Shown here: positions 19,123 through 28,858 of the stretch, piece after piece
Position numbering within the stretch: the stretch's first letter is position 1
Layout: each line of letters starts with the position of its first letter
Assembly: GCA_902782945.1 (NCBI GenBank)
Contig: CACZOU010000046.1
Location: 1-64,000 of the forward strand
Direction of reading: 5' to 3'
Length of the DNA: 64,000 nucleotides
Source: an uncultured Methanobacteriaceae archaeon
Lineage (GTDB): Archaea; Methanobacteriota; Methanobacteria; Methanobacteriales; Methanobacteriaceae
Position numbers and translations under genes: made by a program
Notes under the pieces: generated by a model
Told to the model about the DNA's origin: nothing
What the model saw: the letters and a program-made list of their open reading frames with translations, nothing else
Database searches by the model: none

Positions 19123-21675
19123 TTAGGTTTTTATTGTTAAGACTGGTGCAGTATATTTACCGGAATTAACGTGATTATTACCAGAGTATACAACTGTTAC
19201 ATTATATAGACCATCATCCCAGAAGATATTTACATATGTACTTAGCATAGCAGTTCCATTAGTAATTGACTGAACAGTAGTTTCTGTCATTGTTTCTGGA
19301 TCAACATTACTTATAGTTCCACCATTAACTTTAAATACATATTTTCCATTAGCAACTGGCAATTTTGTTACACTTGTAGTGACATGTGCTACAAGAGTTA
19401 TGAATTCTCCAGATTTAGCAGTTAACTTTTCAATAGAAATAACTGGATCCTCTTTAAGAATAACTAATTTAGATGTAGTAGTCATACTATAATATCTATT
19501 ATTATCTCCTAGTACTATAGTGAAATTATTATCACCTGCACGTAATCCTGATGGTAAAGTAATATTTGTAAGTAGAAGACCATTAACAATATTCATATGA
19601 GCAATAGTTTTTCCATTTACTTTCACAGCTGCTTTTGTAGTACCTTTTAACTGGTTACCGTTTTGGTCAAGAATAGTTTCATTAAGTAATATATTTTGAC
19701 CAGCATATGCTGTTATTTCTTTTTGTATGAAAGAAACATTAACTTTTTGTATAGTCATATTAGTAGTATATTCTATTCTATTATATGAATCGTTACCATA
19801 TACTGCTGTTACCCTATATGTTTTACCACCAAAACCACTTAATGTGTAATTTAAAGTAGCTACACCATTAGTCATTTTAATTTTTATAGGATTACCATTA
19901 TTATCTTTTAAAGTTACACCATTAAACTTAAAGACTACTGTACCATTCAGTGGGACTGATGTTTTAGCATCAGTTGCTGTTGCTACAAGTGTTATATTAG
20001 TATTTGTTTGTGGATTTGTAGGAACGACTACATTTATTATAGCATCGTTTTTGAGTACTGGTTTAATATTGTCTGATATAGTAATATTGGTTAAATTTCC
20101 TGTAATCGTTACAGCTTCATCACCAGTAACATCATTGGATAATAATGTATTATTTAGTATAGTTACATTATTAGTTCCATTAATTGATACTGCTTTGGAA
20201 TTATTACCTACATCTATTGTGTAGACTGTGTTATTAATGATTTTTGCATTATCTGAGTTTTGTTGAATTTGGATTCCAGTATTTCCAGGTCTTACTTCTT
20301 CAACAATCTCATTAATATGTATATTACTGTTTCCAGTAGTGTTCACGTAGTTGCCTGTGATTGTAGCATTGGTAGAGTGTGCAAGTTCAATACCCATCGT
20401 ATAATTACCGACACCAGTAATATTATTATTACTTATAGTAGAATTTTGTGTTTGATAGATTTCCATACTGTATACGATTGGAGCATTTAATTTAATATTA
20501 TTATCGCTTACGTTCATATTTATTGTCGGACCTACACCACCCATGGTAGATGTGATTATACCAAATGCTAAAGCTTCATTATCTGCTGTGTAAATGGTTG
20601 TATTATAACAACGTCCTGTAACATTGTTTCCTGTGATTGTACAATTTGTAGCATAATTACCAATTTGTACTCCATCAACGTATCTGTCACCAGTCATATG
20701 TAGATTGTTATTGGTGATGTTGATGTTACTTATAGTATCTAATGCATTTATTGCATATAAAAATCTTGCTCCACTTACGGTTACTGTGTTATTATTGATG
20801 GTTATATTATCACCGTTTTTGATTTCAATACCATCTATAGTACCGTAATATGTTCCATCACATTCGTCAGCTTTTCCAACGTCAGCAATATTATTCTCTA
20901 TCAGAATATTATTACCTCCCCAATTAAATATACCGAATGTATTAGCTAAGCCTGCACGATCACCATTTACCCAATCAATATCCATTGCATGACCTCTTAC
21001 AGTCACATTATTGTTTGAAATAGTTACATTGTCAACGTTATTATATATTCCCTGTGTCACATAATCAACGTCTGAATCGCCGTTGTCATCATTGTTAGTT
21101 ATGTTTATGGTGTTATGGGTAATTTTAGCGCCAATTGCTTCATTATGAATAGCATCCTGATAACCTGTTGTAACAATTTTTAAATTCGTCACTGTTGAAT
21201 TTATTGCATCTTCAGTAAGGAATACTTGACCATTGTTAATTGTTGCATCAGAACCTGTAAGAACTAATCCTTGTTTATCAAGATAGAATGTTTTGTTGTA
21301 AAATGAACCTGTTAGTATAATAGTACTATTTGCTGTTATTGTATTTTTTGTACCTGAATCTCCACTGAAATAACGGTTATAATTTCCGTCGGTTACTGTG
21401 ATATTTTCTGCTGTTTTCAATGATTTTTTTGAATCATGTTTTATAGCAGAAGTTGTATTTATTTTCTTAGATGTAGTTGGTTGGGATTTTACTGCATAAT
21501 CAACGTTATTATTTTCAATTGTTTGTATGTCCTGTGTGCTGGTAGTAATAGTATTAGTATCTTGGGCAGTTGTTGTTACTGATTGGTCTGTACTGTTAGC
21601 TGCTGATACTGCACTTATTCCTATAAATAATAGGATTAATGTTGCTATTAGTAAAAACACTTTCTTATTATTCAT
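19123..21675 (-). CDS. Adhesin-like surface protein: beta-helix then Ig-like repeats
   Basis: 850 residues. The signal peptide (NNKKVFLLIATLILLFIGI then SAVSAA) is followed by a Thr/Gln/Asn-rich linker and the conserved beta-helix entry YNRYFSGDSGTKNT near 105. Residues 110-560 form a right-handed beta-helix with NITISNNNVT and TITGNYVNTT coils. Residues 570-850 are three Ig-like repeats (VVFKFNGVTL, AAVKVNGKTI, YVFKVNGGTI). There is no C-terminal membrane helix. The ATG follows GGGGTGA. It shares the minus strand with its neighbours; the 232-bp gap to the CobN-like gene suggests separate promoters. Confidence 0.88.
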   Translation of the reverse strand: MNNKKVFLLIATLILLFIGISAVSAANSTDQSVTTTAQDTNTITTSTQDIQTIENNNVDYAVKSQPTTSKKINTTSAIKHDSKKSLKTAENITVTDGNYNRYFSGDSGTKNTITANSTIILTGSFYNKTFYLDKQGLVLTGSDATINNGQVFLTEDAINSTVTNLKIVTTGYQDAIHNEAIGAKITHNTINITNNDDNGDSDVDYVTQGIYNNVDNVTISNNNVTVRGHAMDIDWVNGDRAGLANTFGIFNWGGNNILIENNIADVGKADECDGTYYGTIDGIEIKNGDNITINNNTVTVSGARFLYAINALDTISNINITNNNLHMTGDRYVDGVQIGNYATNCTITGNNVTGRCYNTTIYTADNEALAFGIITSTMGGVGPTINMNVSDNNIKLNAPIVYSMEIYQTQNSTISNNNITGVGNYTMGIELAHSTNATITGNYVNTTGNSNIHINEIVEEVRPGNTGIQIQQNSDNAKIINNTVYTIDVGNNSKAVSINGTNNVTILNNTLLSNDVTGDEAVTITGNLTNITISDNIKPVLKNDAIINVVVPTNPQTNTNITLVATATDAKTSVPLNGTVVFKFNGVTLKDNNGNPIKIKMTNGVATLNYTLSGFGGKTYRVTAVYGNDSYNRIEYTTNMTIQKVNVSFIQKEITAYAGQNILLNETILDQNGNQLKGTTKAAVKVNGKTIAHMNIVNGLLLTNITLPSGLRAGDNNFTIVLGDNNRYYSMTTTSKLVILKEDPVISIEKLTAKSGEFITLVAHVTTSVTKLPVANGKYVFKVNGGTISNVDPETMTETTVQSITNGTAMLSTYVNIFWDDGLYNVTVVYSGNNHVNSGKYTAPVLTIKT

Positions 21676-21984
21676 TATTCACCCCTTCTATTTTTAATTA
21701 TATAATCATACTTTAAAAATTAAACAATGTAATTTTAATTAAGTTTAATATTAATTGATTATATGGTTTATTATATAAACTTTATGAATAATATAATTTT
21801 TCATTATAAAATTAGAATTAGAGCTAATAATAAACTTTAATAGATTTTTTGGGAGTAATAATGTGAAAAATTAGTATTTTTTGAAAATTAGGAAAAAAAG
21901 GACTGGTAATTTCATAAAAAAAATTAGGGTGAAAGTGTATATTTAATTTTTTTATAGTTAACACTTCCACTCTTTTATTTTTTC
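21676..21984. other. Intergenic, AT-rich, 309 bp
   Basis: Holds the ribosome site and AT-rich promoter region of the 850-residue adhesin (TATA-like stretch near 21765-21780) and the terminator of the 1858-residue adhesin. No ORF or RNA gene was recognised. Confidence 0.6.
21916..21973 (-). terminator. Intrinsic-like terminator of the 1858-residue adhesin gene
   Basis: A 13-bp stem (21926-21938 with 21961-21973; one mismatch and one G-T) lies 12 nt past the stop codon in the minus direction, followed by T8 (A8 at 21916-21923 on the plus strand). Confidence 0.55.
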
Positions 21985-24900
21985 CTAGTATACTTCTTCA
22001 TGTCCATTCTTTGTTGGATTATTTTTTATTGTGTTATGATTTATTGTTGTTGTAGCATGTTTCATGTCGAAGATTGCTCCTCCACTGTTTGCAGTATTAC
22101 TTGTTATTTTGTTACCTGTGATTGTAGTGTTTGTTGCACGGGTGTATATTGCCCCACCATAGCTTGCATTGTTACTTGTTAGATTGTTATTGGTTATTTT
22201 CGTGTTTACTGCGTTATAGTTGTTTATTGCTCCACCATAACTTTTTGCATCGTTATTCTTGATAGTGTTTTCGGTTATAGTATTGTTGGTTCCTATGTTG
22301 TAGATTGCTCCTCCACTTGATGTTGCTTTATTGTTGTATATGTTATTGGATTGTACTGTTATATTTGTTCCTCTAAGATATATTGCACCATATTGTGCTT
22401 GGTTGTGGTGTATTCTGTTACCTGTTATTATTATATATTTTGCATTCCAGTTACTGATTGCTCCACCTAATGAAGTTGCAGTGTTATATTGCATAATGTT
22501 TGATTTTATGTTTATGTTTGTTCCTAAATTATTTATTACTGCTCCAGTTTTTGCTTTGTTTTGTGTGAAATTGTTGTTTGTTATATTGTTATTTTGACCT
22601 ATTACAAATACTGCTCCACCACTTACTATTGCAGTGTTACTTGTCATGTTGTTTTTATCGAGTTTTAATGTTGATCCTCTGTAGTATATTGATCCACCAT
22701 AGTTAGCTTTGTTACCGTTGAATTTATTATCAATTATTACTGTGTTTTTGGTATCCCAGTTATTTATTGCTCCACCAAGAGTTTTAGCTGTGTTATTTGT
22801 GAATTGGTTGTTTGTTACTTTGGTGTTTGCTCCTAGGTTGTATATTGCTCCTGAGGAAATAGTTGCATTGTTTTTAGTGAATTGGTTATTTGTTATTATG
22901 GTGTTGTTTCCTCTGTTGTATATTGCTCCTCCATATGAAGCTGTGTTGTTTTGGAATACATTGCCTGTTATTAAAGCATTGTTTGCATTATAGTTGCTTA
23001 TTGCTCCACCATTACTTCCTTTATTGTTTATGAATGTGTTTCCACTTATTGTTGTCTTTGGTGCTCTGTTTATGATAGGTGTGTTTTTAAATCCTGTGAA
23101 TGTTATATCTTCTATGGATATTAATCCATTTTGTATGTTAAAGTTGCTAATTTTCTTATTGTTTCCATCAAATACTACATTGTCGTAGCCTATTATTTTA
23201 AGATTTACGTTGGTGTTAAATGTAACAGTTTTATTTATTTTGTATACTCCGTTTAGGATGTAAAGTGTTGAATTGTTGTATTTACTATTTTTTATTGTGT
23301 CAAATGCGTATGTGTAGTTCCATGGTGTTTCTGGTGTTCTTCCATCATTTTTGCTTGTACCATTAGTTGCTACATAATATACTTGTCCGGTATAGATTAC
23401 AAGACCATTTTTGTATGTAGAGGTACTGCTATTTAGCTGGTTATTACCATAGTATTTTATTGTTATATTGTTTTTTCCTAGTAATGTGCTTGGAGCTGTA
23501 AATTTGAATCTTGCTGTTCCATTTTTGTTTACAGTTGCACTGATCACTGTTCCATTTGTATATTTTAGGTCTTTACCATTTATCATTAAAGTTACTCTAC
23601 CACTATTTCCATTGAATGTTTTTGCTTTATCTGATATTATTATGTTTAATGTTGTTGGTTCGCCAACTCTGACATGGGTTGATGTATAACTTATTGTACT
23701 TGCTGCTTTATTTACTGTGATGTTATTATGTGCTGTGGATTTTGTTAAGAGATTAGTTCCATCAAATGTTACATTTAACGGATATTTTCCTGCAACTAAT
23801 GTTGATGGTATTGTGTATTTATATGTTGCTACTCCATTGGATATTTTTGCAGTTCCAACTAGTGAATTGTTAACATATATTGTAACAGTTCCAGAAGTTA
23901 TTGCTTTTCCATTTGCAGTAAATCTAGATGTAATTGTTACCTGATTACCAATTATTCCAGTTACACTGCTTACAGTTGCTACACTTTTAGTTTGAACATA
24001 TAATTTAGCAGTACCATTAGATGCAAAGTAATCATCATTTCCACTGTATACAACGGTTATATTATATGCCTTACTTTCTGCATTTGCTGGTATTCTATAT
24101 GTGTATGATGCTTTTCCTAAAGTTACATTAGTAGTTCCTAATGTTTTTCCATCTAATATAAATGTAGCATTTCCAGTTAATTGAGCGTCATAATTATCTT
24201 TTATTTCTGCATTGATTGTAACTGTTGATCCAGGTAATCCTGGTACATTATTTACATTAACTATACTGCTTGTTTTAGTCTTGTTTAAATTTAATGAATT
24301 TGTATTAGTTGCATTTTGGAAATTTGTTCCTGATACTGATGCAATTATTGTGTATATTGTAGGTTTTAATAGATTTGTATCATTAAATCTAATAGTTGCT
24401 ACACCATTTGTTACATTTGATGAACCTATTATAGTAGTACCTATTCTAAATACAACTGTTAAATTTTTTAAATCATCAGTTGTTGAATTGATATTTGCTG
24501 TGAAAGTAACTGGATGGCCTACTGTGCCTTTTACATGTGTTACTGTGATATTTGTGAAGTATAGGAAATTATGAGATACATTGTTTGATTTATGATCATT
24601 TAATACTGCATTATCTCCAATATATTGTGATGACCTTATTGAATTTTCAGTTATTGTGTTATTAACAGTATCTGAGGTTAAGTTCACTGCATATGGACTT
24701 GCATTATTATCTATTGTGTTATTAATTACTGTGTTACTGAAACTTCTTGTCATAAACATTATTCCATTTTTACCGAAAGGAATAGCATCACTGTGTAATG
24801 CACTGGATGTATTTCCATAATCAGCACCTCTCATAGTAATATTATTACCGATAATTCTATTAAATGATGATTCATATCCAGCAACTCCGTATGGATTTGT

Positions 24901-27561
24901 TGCTTCTCCATAGAATGTATTATTGATTATTTTGTTATTGTCAGTATCAAATAATTCAATAGTGTATAATGATGCTGCACTTGCATTCATTTTGTTATTT
25001 ATGAATGTTGTGTTAAGACAATGTTCTAATGTTAATCCATAAGCATAATCTCCTCTGACTGTGGAGTTATGTAATGCATTTACGTTGAATGTATTGTTTT
25101 CTACTATTGTGTTAACACTATTTAATCCTGCTATAAATCCAGTAGCAAAGTATCCACCATTAACTACTACATTATTATTTCTAAATGTGTTATTAGTTGC
25201 ATTTAATGAACTAATTGAACTTCCCCATGGTGCTCCTAAGACTCCCATACCATATTCATATGGTCCATAACTATTTACTGTTATTTTATTGTTTGTTATA
25301 AAGTTATAATTACTATCATAATAAACATCTATACCTACAACACTGTTTTTACAAGTGTCCACCGGGAATTGGTACTTATCAAATTGTGATGTTACATTTA
25401 CATCGTTTTTGTTAATTGTGTTGTATGAGGAATATAATAAAATAATTCCATAATTATGTAATACCTCTTGAACAGCGCCGATTCTATCATCAAACATGAT
25501 TTCAGAATCATATTCTATAGGTATATTACTTTGGTTTAGTCTTACTATATTATTTGTTATATTGTTAAGATCTGATGCATATACAAATATTGCGTAGTTT
25601 ACGTAATCACCAGATGTGAATATTGTATTATGTGTTACAGTGTTACCACTTGATGAATATAAAAATATTCCAAAACTTTCCCATTTATCGTAGTTATTGA
25701 TTTTTACGTTTGTGATGTTACAGTTATTTACTTCTACTACTTCAATAGCATGTACATTGATAACTGATGAGTCATGTCTGTTGTTAATAATGGTTACGTT
25801 AGTTATTGAGGATGCGTGAGCATCTCCTGTGAATAATACTGTACCATTATAGATTGTACAATTTTGTCCTATTATATGTACTTTTATTGGGAATGTAAAG
25901 TTTTTGTTTGTGAATGTACCTTGTAGGATGAGTGTATCATTTTTTAATACTTTATTGGTATTAACAGTATATTCATCAGTAAAGTATGTGTAATAGTTGT
26001 CTTCTGTAATTATATATGTTTTATTTGAATCTGGTAAGTTTTCAGATGTACCTGATGATGGAGGTAGGTAAGCTAAGTCTAATCCTTGTCCAGAGGTACA
26101 ATTTAATACATTTGATTCTGCTACATATACATGTGCATCTTCTTCATTTCTTGCACCTGCTTCTGAGAAGTCTATGGCATATTCATCATATGATTGAATT
26201 CTGTTGTTTGTAACATTTACATAATTTATTTTTTTACTACTTGATTGTTTTTTGAATACTATACCAATCTTTCCACTAGTAATATTATTATTACTAATTG
26301 TGATATTTTTGTATGCACCTTTAGCGTATATTCCGTTTCCTAATGTAGACCATAAAGTATTATTTGTTATTATAGCTTTACCTGCCATAATTCTAATACA
26401 TGATCCACTATTTGAAGTTACGGTATTATTGTTAAGGAGTACTCCTTCACCACCAATAGTGATACCTACTGTTGTTGTGTTCACATGAACTATGTTATTA
26501 GAAACAATAGCTCCTTCACATGCATAGATACCTTCTGCTGTAGCATTTACTTCATTTCCTATGATATAGTTATTTGTGAAATCCTGAGTAGATATTCCTC
26601 TATATCCTTCTTTCACATAGTTATTACGTATTGTGTTCTCAGTACCCATTATCTGAATAGTATAACTCCAAGAGGTATCTCCACCTGTAACATAGTTTCC
26701 AGTTACATTATTATAATCACAGTAACCTCCCTGGAATAGTCCTGATCCATATACACTGAAATATATACCGTTTGCTTGGTCACTTACAACTGTGTTATTG
26801 TCAATGTTATTGTAGTAACATAATCCAAATGCTGCTGCTGTATGGGTACGATTCATATCTTCACGACAGGATGTCTGGAAGTAATTGTCATAAACACGAC
26901 TATTATTCATTTGATCTGCCGCTAATGCAAATGCAAATGGACCCCATACGTGTATATGGTTATTTGTGATTGTAATGTTCTTTGTTTTGTTAACATAGAT
27001 TCCACTACCATAGTAGTTGTTGTTAGTAATTGTTAAATTCTTGATTACTGCACCTGTTGAGTTTAAACCTTCAACGTTTACGGTACAGTTGTATAATTTA
27101 GCATTTTTGTTTGTACTGGTAAGTGTAATGTTTGATTTATCTATACTGAAATTCATGTTTGTGAATGTACCTTGTAAGTCTATTGTGTCACCTGCCTGTA
27201 CTAAGTTTGTACTTTTTGTTTTGTTTTGTGTTTTGTTGTATTTGAAGTATAAGTTGTAATTATCGCTAGTTATTGTATAAGATGATTTTTTCAACGTTTT
27301 ATTAGTTGATTTTTTCGTTATTTTATTATTACTTGTTTTTATATTCTCTTTTTTATTTACGGATGTTTTAATATTATGAGTATTACTAATAGTGTTATTA
27401 CTATTACTAGTACTTTGTATTGTATATGTGCTTTGACTTGTATCTTTTTGAATTGTATGACTTGTTCCATTATTATCTGAAACATCTGCCGCCGATACAC
27501 AGCCTAAGCCAACCATAAATAAAATCATTGTAACTAACAAGAATTTACTCATAGTTTTCAT
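21985..27561 (-). CDS. Giant adhesin-like surface protein: helix - helix - Ig-like - helix
   Basis: 1858 residues. A signal peptide (KFLLVTMILFMVGLGCVSAA) and Asn/Lys/Thr linker lead to a beta-helix opened by YNLYFKYNKTQNKT near residue 100. A second beta-helix opens with YYTYFTDEYTVNTN near 525. About residues 1010-1420 are Ig-like repeats (FILDGKTLGTTNVTLG, VTIYVNNSLVG). A third, very regular helix starts after YYVATNGTSKNDGRTPETP near 1400, with about 13 coils of the NNxAxxGGAIYN type. The third domain runs to the C-terminus with no anchor. The ATG follows GGTGA. A typical Methanobacteriales surface protein; binding partner unknown. Confidence 0.88.
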   Translation of the reverse strand: MKTMSKFLLVTMILFMVGLGCVSAADVSDNNGTSHTIQKDTSQSTYTIQSTSNSNNTISNTHNIKTSVNKKENIKTSNNKITKKSTNKTLKKSSYTITSDNYNLYFKYNKTQNKTKSTNLVQAGDTIDLQGTFTNMNFSIDKSNITLTSTNKNAKLYNCTVNVEGLNSTGAVIKNLTITNNNYYGSGIYVNKTKNITITNNHIHVWGPFAFALAADQMNNSRVYDNYFQTSCREDMNRTHTAAAFGLCYYNNIDNNTVVSDQANGIYFSVYGSGLFQGGYCDYNNVTGNYVTGGDTSWSYTIQIMGTENTIRNNYVKEGYRGISTQDFTNNYIIGNEVNATAEGIYACEGAIVSNNIVHVNTTTVGITIGGEGVLLNNNTVTSNSGSCIRIMAGKAIITNNTLWSTLGNGIYAKGAYKNITISNNNITSGKIGIVFKKQSSSKKINYVNVTNNRIQSYDEYAIDFSEAGARNEEDAHVYVAESNVLNCTSGQGLDLAYLPPSSGTSENLPDSNKTYIITEDNYYTYFTDEYTVNTNKVLKNDTLILQGTFTNKNFTFPIKVHIIGQNCTIYNGTVLFTGDAHASSITNVTIINNRHDSSVINVHAIEVVEVNNCNITNVKINNYDKWESFGIFLYSSSGNTVTHNTIFTSGDYVNYAIFVYASDLNNITNNIVRLNQSNIPIEYDSEIMFDDRIGAVQEVLHNYGIILLYSSYNTINKNDVNVTSQFDKYQFPVDTCKNSVVGIDVYYDSNYNFITNNKITVNSYGPYEYGMGVLGAPWGSSISSLNATNNTFRNNNVVVNGGYFATGFIAGLNSVNTIVENNTFNVNALHNSTVRGDYAYGLTLEHCLNTTFINNKMNASAASLYTIELFDTDNNKIINNTFYGEATNPYGVAGYESSFNRIIGNNITMRGADYGNTSSALHSDAIPFGKNGIMFMTRSFSNTVINNTIDNNASPYAVNLTSDTVNNTITENSIRSSQYIGDNAVLNDHKSNNVSHNFLYFTNITVTHVKGTVGHPVTFTANINSTTDDLKNLTVVFRIGTTIIGSSNVTNGVATIRFNDTNLLKPTIYTIIASVSGTNFQNATNTNSLNLNKTKTSSIVNVNNVPGLPGSTVTINAEIKDNYDAQLTGNATFILDGKTLGTTNVTLGKASYTYRIPANAESKAYNITVVYSGNDDYFASNGTAKLYVQTKSVATVSSVTGIIGNQVTITSRFTANGKAITSGTVTIYVNNSLVGTAKISNGVATYKYTIPSTLVAGKYPLNVTFDGTNLLTKSTAHNNITVNKAASTISYTSTHVRVGEPTTLNIIISDKAKTFNGNSGRVTLMINGKDLKYTNGTVISATVNKNGTARFKFTAPSTLLGKNNITIKYYGNNQLNSSTSTYKNGLVIYTGQVYYVATNGTSKNDGRTPETPWNYTYAFDTIKNSKYNNSTLYILNGVYKINKTVTFNTNVNLKIIGYDNVVFDGNNKKISNFNIQNGLISIEDITFTGFKNTPIINRAPKTTISGNTFINNKGSNGGAISNYNANNALITGNVFQNNTASYGGAIYNRGNNTIITNNQFTKNNATISSGAIYNLGANTKVTNNQFTNNTAKTLGGAINNWDTKNTVIIDNKFNGNKANYGGSIYYRGSTLKLDKNNMTSNTAIVSGGAVFVIGQNNNITNNNFTQNKAKTGAVINNLGTNINIKSNIMQYNTATSLGGAISNWNAKYIIITGNRIHHNQAQYGAIYLRGTNITVQSNNIYNNKATSSGGAIYNIGTNNTITENTIKNNDAKSYGGAINNYNAVNTKITNNNLTSNNASYGGAIYTRATNTTITGNKITSNTANSGGAIFDMKHATTTINHNTIKNNPTKNGHEEVY
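22070..23030 (-). repeat. Coding tandem repeat, about 75-83 bp period
   Basis: About 13 copies of ATTGCTCCACC or one-to-three-base variants recur every 75-83 bp (near 22074, 22152, 22228, 22311, 22384, 22466, 22540, 22612, 22692, 22770, 22846, 22924 and 23000). Each encodes the GGAIYN-like turn of one beta-helix coil. The conserved core could support slippage or recombination within or between adhesin genes. Confidence 0.75.
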
Positions 27562-27801
27562 TTTTTCACCGTTTTTTTATTCATAATTGTCATAAATATA
27601 AAAATTAATGATTATTTATGATAATATTATATTTCTTTTACACGAATTAATTAATTTTTCTATATAATTATTAAAATTAAATTTAATATAATCTAATAAT
27701 CAAAATTAATTAAAATAAATAATATTAATAAAAATTAGGATATGTAATTTAAAAAAAAATAGTAAATAATTCTAAAGTATAAAAGTTAATTCTCACAAAA
27801 T

Positions 27802-27831
27802 AAAAAGGTGGTGAATATAGGATTTATCCTA
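27802..27831 (-). terminator. Terminator-like hairpin after the ExbD-like gene
   Basis: A perfect 6-bp inverted repeat with a 2-nt loop (27818-27831) starts 5 nt past the stop codon, followed in the minus direction by T5 (A5 at 27802-27806). It would end the DUF2162 - ExbB - ExbD transcript. Confidence 0.4.
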
Positions 27832-27835
27832 CTTT

Positions 27836-28186
27836 TTATGAACTCACCATAACCATTTTACCAGTACTAGGATCTTGATAAACTTTTCCCATTTCCTGGT
27901 ATCCTGAACCTGATTTAGTTACATTTTCAGGCGTTTCATTTAATTGTTGTGTTTGATTATTATCTAATTCGGTAGTTTGAGCCTGCTGCTGTTGCATTGA
28001 CTGTTGTTGCTGTTGCATTGACTGCTGTTGAGACATTGCTTGGTTCATATTTTGAGCTCCTGTAGACATCACAGCAAATATTAGAAAACCCACAGCTAAC
28101 ACTAACATGATATCAGTCATGTTTACTGCTGATGACATAGGATCTAAATCTTCACCAGAGCGTAGTTTTCCTCTTCTTAATGACAT
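27836..28186 (-). CDS. DUF2149 protein, ExbD/TolR-like stator subunit
   Basis: 116 residues. One membrane helix at about 23-41 (NMTDIMLVLAVGFLIFAVM) carries Asp25 at its start, closely resembling the ExbD/TolR helix in which this Asp carries protons. A basic N-terminus (SLRRGKLRSGEDLD) should be cytoplasmic. Outside the membrane is a Gln/Met-rich stretch (about 48-75) and a short tail (MGKVYQDPSTGKMVMVSS), not the folded domain of bacterial ExbD. The start codon shares one base with the stop of the ExbB-like gene (TAATG) with GAGGTGAT just upstream, so translation is probably coupled. Confidence 0.82.
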   Translation of the reverse strand: MSLRRGKLRSGEDLDPMSSAVNMTDIMLVLAVGFLIFAVMSTGAQNMNQAMSQQQSMQQQQQSMQQQQAQTTELDNNQTQQLNETPENVTKSGSGYQEMGKVYQDPSTGKMVMVSS

Positions 28187-28830
28187 TACATCACCTCAAG
28201 AATAGCTTCTCCGATATCATATAATGCTGTTAAATCCTCTTCGTACCATCTTCTACGAATTCTTGCAATAACGAAACATAATGTACCTGCAGCTAATCCT
28301 GCAGTAGTTGTGTTAAATGCTGTTGTTAAGTTAGTTGTTAATGTCATCATATCTCCAGCACCTAGAGCTGCTAGTCCTGGACCCATAGGTATAATAGTAC
28401 CTAGTAATCCACAACCTGAACCTACTTTAGCAACTATTTCATCTTTTTCTAATGTTTTCATTATTTTGAATTCTTGGTCTTCAATAAGATTTCTTGCTAA
28501 CACTTCTCGGGTTTCTTTATTATATTGTTCTTTATCAAGAGATGCTATTTCACATAACATTTTTTTATCTTTTTTGATTAGTCTTGTTTTATTAATAGTG
28601 TCGCATATCTCTTCTTGTGTATTACACTTTGCTATGTCTTTAATTATATTACTTCTTTCTTCTGCAGTTATTTTCTTACGTCCAGTATATTCTGCAATTA
28701 TAGCTCCTAATTCTATTATTGCAAATATTATAAATATTATAAGTAAGACTAATACTGGAAGTAACAGACTTTGTGCGACAACATTCAATATTCCTGTTAG
28801 AATATCTCCTCCAGGTATAGTACTGGCCAT
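28186..28830 (-). CDS. MotA/TolQ/ExbB proton-channel family protein
   Basis: 214 residues. A first membrane helix at about 20-45 (LLLPVLVLLIIFIIFAIIELGA) is followed by a cytoplasmic helical region and then the hallmark TolQ/ExbB block VGSGCGLLGTIIPMGPGLAALG, with a last helix in FNTTTAGLAAGTLCFVIARI. These proteins form the pentameric stator around an ExbD/TolR dimer and turn proton flow into mechanical work. GGAGG lies 6 nt before the ATG. It sits between DUF2162 (28 bp away) and DUF2149 (1-nt overlap) in one operon. The driven partner is unknown; TonB-like proteins are not expected in a single-membrane archaeon. Confidence 0.88.
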   Translation of the reverse strand: MASTIPGGDILTGILNVVAQSLLLPVLVLLIIFIIFAIIELGAIIAEYTGRKKITAEERSNIIKDIAKCNTQEEICDTINKTRLIKKDKKMLCEIASLDKEQYNKETREVLARNLIEDQEFKIMKTLEKDEIVAKVGSGCGLLGTIIPMGPGLAALGAGDMMTLTTNLTTAFNTTTAGLAAGTLCFVIARIRRRWYEEDLTALYDIGEAILEVM

Positions 28831-28858
28831 GTAATTCCTCCTATTTTCTTAGTTATTA

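Noticed and set aside
22709-22993. Long plus-strand hydrophobic ORFs opposite the adhesin and CobN-like genes
   Set aside because: They are antisense shadows of Asn/Thr-rich coding sequence, which reads as Leu/Val/Ile-rich on the other strand; they lack ribosome sites.
22070-23030. Regularly spaced short repeats resembling a CRISPR array
   Set aside because: The repeats are degenerate, lie in an open reading frame and encode beta-helix coils; unit and spacer do not behave as repeat and spacer.
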